A DNA stretch of 64,000 nt, from positions 1,017,042-1,081,041 of the forward strand of contig CABFPE010000149.1 of NCBI GenBank assembly GCA_900660155.1, given 5' to 3'. A model generated the notes under the pieces. That model saw only the letters and a program-made list of their open reading frames with translations. It was not told the DNA's origin and searched no databases. Positions 46,131-58,300 of the stretch are shown here, piece after piece. This DNA is from Hofstenia miamia (Eukaryota > Xenacoelomorpha > Acoela > Hofsteniidae). How positions within the stretch are numbered: the stretch's first letter is position 1; each line of letters opens with the position of its first letter. The position numbers and the translations under genes were made by a program.

Positions 46131-46258
46131 CCGTTCAATTTAAAACCGAACGCATTCAAATTAAAACATAACGCAATCAATTTAAAATATAAGCTATCCA
46201 AATTAAAAATTAACGCATTCAAATTAAAACATAAGTCATTCAATTTATAATAAATATT
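46131..46258. repeat. 21-bp minisatellite
   Basis: About six units of attcaaattaaaacataacgc-like sequence. The reverse strand reads as a seven-residue repeat (FNLNAL-like) in frame 45,914-46,243, which is a by-product of the 21-bp period and not a gene. Confidence 0.65.
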
Positions 46259-46536
46259 AAATTATGACTTTATTAAAAATTGAAATTAAGAAACAAAACA
46301 AGTTATAAATTTATATAGTGTTTACTTTATTTTCCATGCAGTAAATCATCTTCAGCCATAAATCGTGTGTATAGCCTCTTTACGTACTGCAAAAAAAATT
46401 GAATGAATAGAGCCATCACGATTATGCTTAAAAATTGAAATTTAATCAGGAAACCCACAGTTATTGGGCAGAAAAACAGGAAAAACAGTAGTGCCATATG
46501 TAAACTTTATATTCTTAATTTACAAACTCGAATTTT

Positions 46537-46863
46537 TTCCTAGAAGCCTTTCTACAGTGTATTAATAAGCTTTTGGATCAAACTAAAACATTGTCCAGAA
46601 GGACAATACAACGACATTTTGATGGAGCCAACTTTACATTAAAATATGATGCCAAGTTAAAAGGATTTCCTGAATCAATTTTAAGGCTTAATTCAGGGCA
46701 TAAAATTATTTGTTACCTGAATGAGAATAATTTAAATGTTTTGCAAAAGGATTTAGAAAAGATCAGTTTGTGGCCAGTGCTGCGCAACTACACTGCCAAA
46801 TTCCAAAGGCCTACATTTACAGTGTACCTTTATTACAGATTGCAAATAGATGTGCATATGTAA
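46537..46863 (+). CDS. Orphan ORF or possible exon, unknown
   Basis: The open stretch from about 46,537 (ATG at 46,573) reads TLSRRTIQRHFDGANFTLKY, then ILRLNSGHKIICYLNENNLN and LWPVLRNYTAKFQRPTFTVY. The composition is that of a real globular protein rather than AT-rich noise. tttctacag at about 46,550-46,558 could be a splice acceptor. I do not recognise the family. It lies on the same strand as the sacsin-like gene and about 2.1 kb upstream of its first visible exon, but nothing links them. It could equally be a transposon scrap. Confidence 0.35.
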   Translation, partial: FLEAFLQCINKLLDQTKTLSRRTIQRHFDGANFTLKYDAKLKGFPESILRLNSGHKIICYLNENNLNVLQKDLEKISLWPVLRNYTAKFQRPTFTVYLYYRLQIDVHM

Positions 46864-48998
46864 CCTTAAAATTGAAATATTTAATATTTTGTGTTTCATT
46901 GACTGTTCTAGTTTTTTCAAATGATGGTATCATAGAATGATTCCCTGGGTAATCTAACTTTTTCAGAAATTTAAATTTGTGTGTTGGCGTTTTTCACATT
47001 GTTAAACAGTTTGATTTTTTCGAGAATGTTCATATTTTATTTAAAAGACTATTTTCAACATTTTCAAGATTCGAACTAACATAACGTCATATAGGAGACC
47101 AATTGAATACCATAAAAGTTTCCTACAAATAATTCAAACAACATTGCAGAAATATCTATACTATTCCGTCTTGTCCGACTTTTTGAAATTATCTGATGAT
47201 GAATTTTTACATGAACGCATTTTCAAAACTTACACAAGTTAAAGCAACATTTTCTAATCTGTACGTTACAAGTTTCGATGTACAGTATTCTCAGGGGTGT
47301 AATCTAAGGCATGCTCAGTTGTCTCAGCCCACCAATTCGATTGGGAACCTTTGTTAAAGCCGTATTACGGTTTGGGGTATTGGATATTATATATATGATG
47401 TGTCTTATAGGCTATGTACACTTTTCTAAAATATAATTTTTTTCACTGGAGTATATTTGTATATGCGTTTATAATGCAAATAGGATCATTACTTCATGTT
47501 GTGCAATTATTGTTTATCATTTATATTTGTTTATCATACGTATTATATTTGGTATTCTTTGGTAGACAATTTATTCTTGTCTTAGAAATGTCGATGATTT
47601 TTGGAAAGCGTTACTTTTTCACAGTCGGTGGTCTATTTTTTTAATACCATATTCTGATTAGTTTTTGGTGATGATTTGAATTAATACGAAGTAGCGATTG
47701 GCAAAGAACGAGAATTAATTTTGATAAAAGACTTACTGATGTAAAATCGAAATTTATCCTTCAAAGTTGCGAAAAAAATCTCTGTAAAAATTGTCTCCGA
47801 TTAATGACCTGCGCACCCGAATTCAGTGTTGTTTTTTACCTTCGATATGAAAGTCTTGATGTTCAACAATTTGCTTAGTTTTTAGTTTGGACACACTTTG
47901 AGATTATGTATTATAGCTTTCGCTTGTGGATGCATTTAATAAATTTGAAGTAGCTCTTAGACGAATTCATGGTATCGCACTTTCCTTCAATAATGCAAAG
48001 TTTTTTTGTATTAGAAATCTAAAAATATTAGTGAAATGAAAATAGATCAAATTGCTATTTAGAACAAAACAAGTATAGAAGATGAGATATATTCAATTAT
48101 GTATAATAATTAGCTAAAAATTGGCTGATTTTATTGTAGATACATTATATATGACACATTGATATCTCAGAATAAATAATGAGTATAACTATTTCTCTTG
48201 ATTTGTGTTCTTATAAGGCTTTCAACATGTTGCTATTGCTGTTGCAATATTTTAAATTTAAATTATTGATAGCAATTATTTCAGGGCATAGCTATGTCAA
48301 TGAAGTTGTACTTCTACACTATTCCTTTTACCATTAAAAAATTCTGCAAAATGTTTTAGTAATGAGCGGGAGACTTTTCTTGTGATAAATAGTTACGTTC
48401 TTTCATTTGCATCAAAATTGTCGAAAGGGTCATCATCTAATTTCGCTTTTGAATGATCTCATGTAAGAAAGTTTATGTACTTAAATGCAACATAGACATG
48501 TAATTTGATAACATCTCTTAATTTGAGGAAGTCAATGTTATTTTTTATTAGGTATAATATTCAATTATATATAACCTATTGAACAAAATTGCGTACTTTA
48601 CTCACTTTTGCTTTCTGTTCACGTTTTGTTTAAAAAATATATCGAGGAGCTATATTCACAAATTTTGGATTATCATTTTGCAAGATCCTCCAAGTTCAGT
48701 TTTGCGGATTTAATACAAATAGACAAAAACCCATAATCATTGCTGCTTAAAACATTTTTTAATCTATAGCACCAACAAGCTTATAACTAATATAGCGGAA
48801 CCCTCATTAACGGTATTTTATTAAAATGGGTATATCCGATTTTAAAATGCCATTATAGTTGGAATGTTTTGTTTTTATATCTTTATACAGTTTCTCATTA
48901 GTTTTTTATCTATGTGATGTTGAATTCTCTTTTAGAATAGTTATGTAGTTATGGACATGATTATGAAATAGTCAATGCTTGGTTCTTCGTTTTTCCAG
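46864..48998. other. AT-rich DNA upstream of the sacsin-like exon
   Basis: No convincing exon found. The hydrophobic frame 47,414-47,644 lacks any supporting signal. The upstream exon(s) of the sacsin-like gene must end in phase 0 and probably encode ...FGQ, but I could not locate such a donor here. Confidence 0.4.
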
Positions 48999-49179
48999 CG
49001 GGAGCCGCTCACCAAGCGGATTCACAATATTTTGTGTGAATATCCAGATGGATTCTCCATTCCCAAAGAAATGGTTCAGAATGCTGATGACGCTGGTGCA
49101 AGATCCGTCCATTTTATTTGGGATAACTGTTCATATGCTTCTAATCATTTAATAGATAAAAAATTGGCACCATATCAGG
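48999..49179 (+). CDS. Sacsin-like gene, first visible exon
   Basis: The exon opens after the acceptor ttcgtttttccag (AG at 48,997-48,998) and ends at 49,179 before the donor gtttgt. It encodes about 60 residues beginning REPLTKRIHNILCEYPDGF. It includes the ATP-binding N-box of a GHKL/HSP90-type ATPase, KEMVQNADDAGARSVHF, with the Glu and Asn that bind Mg-ATP in the family. It is the N-terminal half of the first sacsin repeat; the rest lies on the next exon after a phase-1 intron. No start codon belongs to it: the ATG at 48,975 is intronic in this reading. Further upstream exons are expected. Confidence 0.8.
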
Positions 49180-52100
49180 GTTTGTAATTTTTCGATAATT
49201 TGTTCACTTGTTAATGACTGCATATTTTATTACTAGATTGCAACGGCAAAATGTATGACTTCCTACCAACACCTACTTTAATGCTATTTTCTCGTCATCA
49301 CATAAATAATTATGCACTATAGTAACTCTACAACTGAACGTTGGTTTTTGAAATTTTTAATTGGTAATTATTTCAAACATTTTATATTTGTTCAGATGTT
49401 GAACACATGTCACAATTTTATATTTTGACATGGAATCTAATTGTCTCTTGCAGTTTTCTGCATGTTGTTTTTAAGTTACTATCTTTGGAATTTACAATGG
49501 GTGCAAAAAGTCTAATCCGTTTCAGGAAAAAACCCTGCAATTGTATATTTCAATCAAAATGCTTACGTAGGTAATTGTTTTAATGGGAATGTTTATCATT
49601 CACTTACTTCTGTTTAATGTTATACATGTAATTTAATGTCAGTTTATTTTGCCATTGATTTTTGCATACATTCTTCAATGTGCAAAGGTAAAAAGTTCCT
49701 TTCTTTTAGTTTCTGCCATGGAGTTCTGCTATTATACATGGGGGCGACGTGGTATTTACTTCCTTAAACATCCTGGTGATTTTTAAAATTTTTTCATGAG
49801 CCTATAAAAACATTAAACGCGTATAGCTCAAAAACTATTAAAGCTGTGCTCAATCTGAAAGCATCACGTGATAGAGAAGACTCGCTTCTTTCTTTTTTGC
49901 TCTAAATCAGCGCACTGGCTCTGTCCCATCGAAGCGTGCCTTCGGACCCGCGACCTCCGACTTTGTGCACGGCACGCCTCAATGGGTTTGGAATTTCTTT
50001 GCACATATCAATGAAGCAGTCAATGTCCTTTGTTGCCTCCATGGGTTCAAAACCTTCTAAGAAAATTCGAATTTTTCCAAGAAATCTTGTCAAACTTTTC
50101 AACAACCTCTGCCACAGCAATACGCTTTAATGAGAAATTTTCAACATTGCATTAAAGTATGTTCCCCAATAGATCTACCCATGCCCAAAATTGGGAAATA
50201 GCCTTGGAAAAAATTCTTTGTAAATGGGAAAATAGATAGTAAATTGCCCCACAACAAACATCATGATTTCTTGCAAACTTTCAGAATCTAGAACTAGATC
50301 AGTCAATAACTCTACTGATGAGATCCATTTGTGTTATCGTAGAGGAATTTTCAACAGTAAGATCATTTGGTAAAGTATAGTCCTTCATCAAAGATGCAAT
50401 TGTATTTTTTTCGACTAAGAACAATGACCCATCATCTAATAAGTAACAAATCCCGTTATCTTTTCCAATTCTGCCTTTTTGCTGCACCATTCCCAAAAGA
50501 CACATTTTTTGAAATAAGCTTATCAAAGGCACGGCGATTTAAAAATAATTATCTGCCACGAGATGCTGTTTAAATTTGCCATCTTCTTATAGAAGATTGT
50601 CAGCCTGACTAGAAGTACATCTGCACTAGGGGTAGTACTTTGCTTTTTTAAGAAATATATTTTACGTGGCATCATAGTACGAGAAATGGTTATTAGAACA
50701 TGTCAGTAGTAGCAATTGAATTTTAAAGTTTAAGAAGTTCCCCACCATTCAATTGGAAGTTTTTCCTAATTTTCCAATTAACATCCACCAGTAACTTTAC
50801 CTTTTTCCCACGGAGATCGCAACCCTTTGTGGGTGCAGCTTTACGCGAAGTCTCCGTTTCCAGAATTTGGCGAGCAGTTAACTCTAACGTTAGTTCGACA
50901 TTAGTAGTCTTCCTAAAGATGTGAAGAATTTGAAGGCCTTTAAAAATTTCCTATGTCTTCATTCGATTCAACACAATTTAAATGAGATAACAGATTCGTT
51001 AAAATGAAAAAAACTTAATTTTCGATTACCACTACATAAAGGAATCAAGATCTTTAGTTGACAAGTATTAAGAACTCCTAATTTTAAAAGAAAAATCGTC
51101 ATAACCTTACAAAACACCTGCATTTGTGCCAAACAATGAATGTTGTTTGCGAATTGTTCCATTTCCAAAACACATTTGGGGAAATGTAGAATTTTGATGT
51201 ATGTATACTGTCCATTAGGGAATGTATTGATGTCGTTAAATGTATCAATGTGGGTTAACGTCTTAGTATTTTCCTTTTCCAATCCGGTTGCTGATAAAGT
51301 TCTTTCAAAATATAAAAATTTGCATATTTACAATTCTAACATTTATATTTTCTTATTATAGAAATTCCAGTACAATATTGCTACTACTTTTGCTGTTCAG
51401 TTACAGCCTCACCAGTGTATAATGTGATTTGATAATGCGAAAGTTTGTAAAATGTTTAAAAATATGCTGCTTTCAATAATTATACATTAGTTGAAATTTT
51501 TATACCTTTTAATACTGATTTGCGACAAATATTTAGGAAGACCTTTAAATATTGATGGGACTGCATTTTCTTTCAGGCGTTTTCGTTCGAGATCTTGTCT
51601 ATTTTTTTGATCTGCTGAAGCTTTAATGAAATCGGATTCAGTAAAATGCAATTTACAAACATGAGTATATTTCGTAAATCAGGTTTTTTTCTGGGAATTC
51701 TGTTAATCCAAGTCGACATTAAGAATGCTCCTATGGAAATTTAAATAGAACAATTTTTTTTACAGGGAACTTTTAGAGTAGCTGTGTTATGAGTAAAACA
51801 ATAACATACATGTAAATGCAGTACTGCGAGTGATGCAATGATATGCTGATTCATTGGCGTTAGGTACTTCTCTGGGCTTTGTTTTCAATTACAAATAGCC
51901 TTCTTCGTATTACAAGTGCTTCGCCTCAATGTATAATAGCATTCGATGACATGCAGAAAAGTTGCATATACTGGCTTTGCATCGTGAGGGATTCAACATT
52001 TTTCAGACATCCATTAAGCTCAAACTTGTTCATTTAAAAAAAATAAAGTATTTTTGTCATTATCATTATATTGATTCTAATATTTCTATTCATTGCATTT

Positions 52101-52377
52101 ATTTCAAATTACTGTTGTTTCGGATAAGCGTTTATCGACCACTCATGTTTCGATATTTCCTGATCCTGAGTTGCCTCTCCATTTTAAATCTATAATTTAA
52201 TCAATCGCATTTTCAATTTTTTTGTACGTGTACACAATGTAATTTTGTTCAAAACTTTTTTGGTGTGCATTGAACTGCTATTAATAGAAAACCGATTTTG
52301 GAATAAGAGCTCCATTCCATATGATATAGTTTTTTATGTTTAACAAGATGAGTTGCTAACGAATACATATTGTTTAG
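49180..52377 (+). other. Intron of the sacsin-like gene (3,198 bp)
   Basis: Donor G|GTTTGT at 49,180 and acceptor TTGTTTAG at 52,376-52,377. Joining them makes a GGA glycine codon and restores the sacsin sequence YQGPSLLIFNDA. It splits the ATPase fold between the N-box and the glycine-rich lid. It holds AT-rich DNA plus a decayed coding-like patch on the opposite strand. Confidence 0.85.
49900..50575 (-). pseudogene. Unidentified decayed reading frames inside the intron
   Basis: Minus-strand frames 50,532-50,299 (LLGMVQQKGRIGKDNGICYL, then LPNDLTVENSSTITQMDLIS) and 50,120-49,902 (FLGKIRIFLEGFEPMEATKD, then VHKVGGRGSEGTLRWDRASA) show protein-like composition and locally higher GC. They are separated by stops. 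I do not recognise the family. It may be a retro-copy or transposon scrap inserted against the gene. Confidence 0.35.
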
Positions 52378-55300
52378 GACCTTCTTTGCTGATATTCAAT
52401 GATGCAAAGTTTACTGATAGTGATTTTACAAATATTTGCCAGCTTGGAGGTGAAACAAAAGCAGTGAGTGACACAACTATCGGAAAGTTTGGTCTTGGAT
52501 TCAATGCTGTGTATAATGTTACCGACGTGCCAATGTTTATATCAGGCAATCGTTTCTGTTTGTTTGATCCGCATTGTGAATCCTTGTTAGATGGAGGTAG
52601 AGTTATAAATCTTCATGCTCATATTGACCATCAACATGTTTCTGATGTTATTGAAGATCAGTTAAAACCGTTTGAATGTATTAGTGGATTTAGTGCCAAA
52701 ATGTTTAAAGACAATAAACATTTCGATGGCACAGTATTCCGTTTACCTCTACGTACGTCGGTTCAGGCAAGAGCTAGCAAGTTATCAAATCTATATTATG
52801 GTCAAGAAGAAATTGAAAGTCTGTTTGAAATGATTGAGAGGATGGGTGAATGGTTGATACTATTTACCCAGAATGTTGAGAAGATTTTTGTCTCGAAAAA
52901 AAGCGATGAAAACGCAAATTTGGAACATCTTTTCTCATTTTGTAGAGAGATTTTTAATGTAAATAATCTTCTTTCAAACTCTAGTCTTTCCCATCCTTCA
53001 AAAATTTTGTCTAATTCGCAAATATGCACGTATGAAGTAGACATTGTAACAAATAGTGGCAATCGTGAACACTACCTCGTCTCAACTTTTGGTAAAAGAT
53101 TACAAAATAATTCTCCTTGCATTGTATCTAGTGTAGCAGTTAAACTCAAAAATGGCAAGCTCATAGAAGCAAAGTCAAATCCATTGTTTTGTTTTCTTCC
53201 CCTTCCTATTGAAAGCAGTTTTCCATTTATCTTAAATGGAAATTTTGAGTTAACATCTTCAAGACGAGAACTTTCAATGAAGACTATTGATGACAAAGTT
53301 TCTAAAGGATCGTGGAATGTAAACCTTATAAAAAAATATTCCGTGCCTGCGCTCATAAATTTGCTGAACAAAGTAAAGTCCTTTCTAACCAATGTTAATG
53401 ACATTTATAAATTGTTTCCCTTAGTTGTCGACAAAACTTCAAAAGACTTTATTTCAGCCTTCTATGCTTCATTGTCTGAAACTTCCTTAAATATTTTCCC
53501 TGTATTTGATACTTTTCGATCATTTTCTAGTATAGTTGTTTTAGACAACAATATTGAGCTTAACATTCGAATGAAAGTCAAAGATCTTCTGGGCGTTTTA
53601 TTAAAGAACAAAATTTTATCAAAAGCCCCAGTAGTTTTACCAGAAGAAGTTTTTGAAAAATTTCTACAATACATTCCATCGTGTGATTTTGTCATGACTT
53701 TTGAAGAATGCTTAATTGCCATCATGAACAATGTTGATATTTTTGAATACATTCTTGCTGAAGAAATAATTGTATTTGCTTTATGCCAAAACCAATTAAT
53801 GTATGATAAAATATTATCAACACATCCCTGCATTCGAACAAACAGTGGATTTCGCAAGCCAAGCGAGGTGGTTTATCCTAGTAGCAATGTTTCAAAGTTG
53901 CTATATTTCTCAGATGCCTATTTTTTATCTCCACACTCACTTTTGTTAAAGGAAAAGTCGTGTCTAGAACGATGTAAGTCTCTAGGAATGATGTTCGATT
54001 ATTTGAATAGCGAGTTACTTGATCTATGCTGCAGAAATCTTTTGAACATAAAGGATTATTCTGAAGCAATTCTAAGAGCAAAAGATCTATTTCGCAATGT
54101 CAATGATTTTCATCAACATTATTCTGAGGATAGCATTGCGTTATTGAAAATTCCAGTTTTATTTCAAAATAACTTCGAATGGGCCTTGCCTTGTGATAGT
54201 TTCGCCAATGTTTATTCGGACGTAGTTGATCTTGCGTATCCTGTCCATGATTATGCAATTCTTGGATTCAAGTCTTACCATTTCCTTCAATCTAAATTAT
54301 CACTATTAAGAAGTCCTACTAGCAAACACATGATGAGTAACATAAGTTTACTTAGTGCGTCAGGGAACCTTTCATTTCTAGATAAGGTAAACAAGTTTGT
54401 AAAATTCATTGAATATTTGGCTCATCATGATGTTAATTTAGACATCAAGGAAATTGAATGCTTTCCCAGTTCGAGTTTTCAATTTGTTACTGCTGCTAAT
54501 TTATCGTTGCAGCAAAGTGATTGTGTTTTAGATGATAAGCTTTATGTGATCCATCCTCTATGTATTAATGTTGTTTCTAGATACTTATTTAAATTAGGTG
54601 TAAATCCACGCTTCACACTGTCTACATATGTGAATGCTATTAATGAATATGAAAGTAGTGTAGTTACTCAAAATATATGCGATCAAATCATATATTTGTT
54701 AAAATATCTATATGCAAATTATAAACATCAGTCGCGAAATCTTGAAAAAATTTGCATTCCTTCGAGGAATAACATTGTTTTGCCTTCGAAGTGCTTGTAT
54801 CTTGATGACTGTCCTTGGTTAAAGTCTGATGCACTTGATAATGCTTGTCATCCCTTAATACCGCATATCATTGCTTATCATTTCGGAGTGAAGACCAAAC
54901 GCCATTTTCAATTAGACTCGGTCAGTAAACCGCTTGGGCAACCTTTCGGTCAACGTGAAAGTCTCGTTAATAGATTGAAACGTATTATTGATCAATATGG
55001 TGATGAAGTTGAAATGTTTAAAGAAATTTTGCAGAATGCTGATGATGCAGGAGCTAATTTTATGCACATTGTGCTCGATAAAACAACATATAAGAATCAG
55101 AAAGTAATTGCAGAAGACTGGGATAAATTATCAGGACCTTCTTTACTTTGTTATAACGATGCATGTTTTACAGAGTCTGATTTAGAAGGTATGCAATCTC
55201 TTGGAGAAGGTTCAAAACAAAATTCAAACGATAAAATTGGGAAGTTTGGAGTGGGATTTAATAGTGTATATCAAATAACAGATTTTCCCCAAATATGTAC

Positions 55301-58300
55301 TCAACTTAATAATACTGGTAATGGTGTTTTAGCTGTTTTAGATCCTTTGTATAAAATAGTTAAAACATCGTCACCAGGAGTTTTGATTGACTTGAACTCG
55401 GAGTTTATAGATTTATTTGAAGATTCTTTTGATTGCTTTCATTTACAGAATCTTAAATGCTTACAAGGTGGTACGACTTTTAGGTTTCCTTTGAGACAGA
55501 AGCCGTCATCTTTATGCAAGCATGTTCCAAATGTAAATAGTTTTGAAGAGTTACTTAGAGTTTTCTCAATGTCAGTTAATGAAACGATTCTGTTTTTGAG
55601 ACACATTATTCAAGTCAAAATTTCAGTGGTTGAGGACGGTAGGTGGAAGCAGGTGACTGAAGTTTTTAAAAGTGCTAACAACATGATGATTATTAATGAT
55701 TGTCCTTTGCAAAAAGTTTATGACATACATATTGATGTTCCAGAAAAAAATGTTCATGATGTTTGGCGTGTTTCCGAAAAAGAAGAAGATGGTATTCATT
55801 CAAACTTGCGTGTCAAATCTACAATGAAGGGAAGTGTAGCGCTTTGTTTGACGAAAGATTTGTCACCTTCATTATACTGTTTCTTACCACTCAAATCGCA
55901 TTCTACCTTATTTAGAGGCATGAAAGCAGCCATATTTTTTAACGGGAATTTCATTTTAGATGAGTCAAGAAAAGACTTGTTGTTAGATTCCTCGAATTCG
56001 GCTTCTTTGTGGAATAGAAATATTCTCCGAAATGTGATTGGTCATGCATATTCTAATTTATTTGAGGAAGAAATTCTTTTAAATATATGGAAACATTCAA
56101 ATTGTGATGTTGATACATATTTTAATAAGTTATTTGTCTTCAATAATCAGGTGTATACTGAAGTAGATTGTGAATTCAATATTAACAGCGGTTTGTTTCA
56201 TTATCTTGGAGAGAACGATGTGAAGTTTCTTCCATACTTTGAAGACGAAGGCGTCAAATTTAGAAGTTTGTCCAATGCTATATCCTGTCAGTTTGCTTGT
56301 TCTTATCAACCTCGTGAAGTTTCTTTGAGAAAACTTTGCTCAAATTTAGACATCAAACTAGTACAAATGCCAACTATGTTTTTTAGTTTTATATGTGATT
56401 ACAAATATGCTCTTAAGACCTTCAATGTTCCCCTTCTCATTCAACATTTACGTTTGCATGGTGTACAAGAAGCTATTCCAATTTCAGAGAGCATTTTTTC
56501 AAGCAAAGATGTTCTGCTCGCTTTTTTGAACTATGCTAAAGATTCGCTCCAAACTCTTTTTGTGCCGCACATGAAACTCCTGCCCGTGTTTCTATCAGTA
56601 AATGGAATTCTGTACAGCTATGAAAAGAGGTTATACTCAAATAAGAATCATATTGACCTTATTTTTCCTGAACTTGTTGATGATTTTATTGACAAGGATG
56701 TTGAAGTTTATTTGCGTGACTTTAATATGGAAAGTTTACAAATTTTAGAATTTTGTGACCTCTTTATAAGATATTATCCAGAATTTACAGATAATAAGGT
56801 AATATATGTGTCTGAAGACGATTTTCATTTGAAATTGGAATGGTTAAAACGCATTTGGAAGTATCTCAGTGAACATGTTACTCATAAATCTATTGATAAT
56901 GTGGATCAATTAAAATCATTTTCTCTAGTACCATCTGTGCGGGGTTTTTTCAAGTTTGCATTTCTTCCTTTAAGCTTAGCACCAAAACTTGTTGTTGAAA
57001 ATACTACTGTCTTAAAAAGTATTTCTTTTAATGCTGATTTGTCCCAATTCGAATCAGTGTTCAGACTTGTGGACATTTTTCAAAGCGAAAAAGAGCAAAA
57101 TTCGCCCAAGTTTTTTAATTTATGGAATGCGGGTATTCCTGAAGATAACCTATTGAAGAGTTTCACATTGCAATCAAGTACAATCGGTTTTGAAAATATA
57201 TTGGATTTTTCAAATAGTCTACTTGAAAATGGTGATTTTTTTAAATCTAACGAAGTCCGGCTTTCATTTCTAAAATTCTTTATTTCCAAATCAAACGGTA
57301 TTCAATTTACTGCATCTGTACAAAATATGCTAAAGAAGCTTCCAATACACATGTCTGTAGATGACCAATGTATTCCGTTTTGTTCCAATAGAACATATCT
57401 TTCTCTTGCTGAAATTCCTAAATGTGGTCTGTTTTCTAATGATGAAATTGGCGTTCTAGCGCCTTGTTCAAATGATGAAACAGATTTTTATTGGAAGTTA
57501 GATGAATCAATTTTTGTTGAATCGGTTGAAGAGTTTTACACAGATGCTGTTTTTCCTAATTTTATTAGTAAAATGACTACACAAGATCTTGAAAGACATT
57601 TGTTCTTATTAGAAAGTCTTTTTTTTACTCAGGGTTATGAAAATCTTTCCTCCCAACTTGAAAAATTGAAAATGCTTTTGGCAAATGAACCATTGGTGGA
57701 GATTAATGGAAACAGATTTTTAGCAAGAGAAGTCATCTACTTAAAAACAGATCAATCCAGTAATATATTAGGTTTGAACATTCTCCCTTCAAGGTTTTCT
57801 TCAAAACGTTGGTTGGATTTTTTCTTTTTTCTGGGAATGCGATCAAGGTGCAACACTGATGAATTCTTACAATGTTCTAAAATGTATGAAGAGTCCTCTG
57901 ACAAAAGTGCAGCATTCAAGGAAAACAACTTAGGATTTTTTGAACAGCTGATCTTAAATTCGGACATCAATGGGGAAGCATTTGAGGAATTTAAAAATCT
58001 GAAGATTTTACATAACAAACCATGTCAATATAATGACAAACTTCCTTGCTTTTCTAGTTTGAATAACACCTACTTTTGTAAGTTTAGAAATCAAGCAACG
58101 AGTGTTATAGACAACATTATTGACATTGCCGCTCGTCTAGATTTAAATGTTGTAAATCATCAAAACTATTCCTTAGATAGTTATTATAAAGACAGGGTAA
58201 TTCCCGCAAATGACTTACTGGATAAGTTTATACAAAATGAATTTTTTACTCGTGTACCTATACATGTAAGTAATTCTTGCTTTAAGACACGTAGATGTTT

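Noticed and set aside
45914-46243. Minus-strand ORF with a seven-residue repeat
   Set aside because: The periodicity comes from a 21-bp minisatellite; not a repeat protein.
47414-47644. Hydrophobic 76-codon frame resembling a membrane protein
   Set aside because: T-rich DNA gives Phe/Leu/Ile by chance; no family motif, no splice or promoter support.
53072-53857. Minus-strand frames within the sacsin-like exon
   Set aside because: Antisense shadows of a long uninterrupted coding exon.
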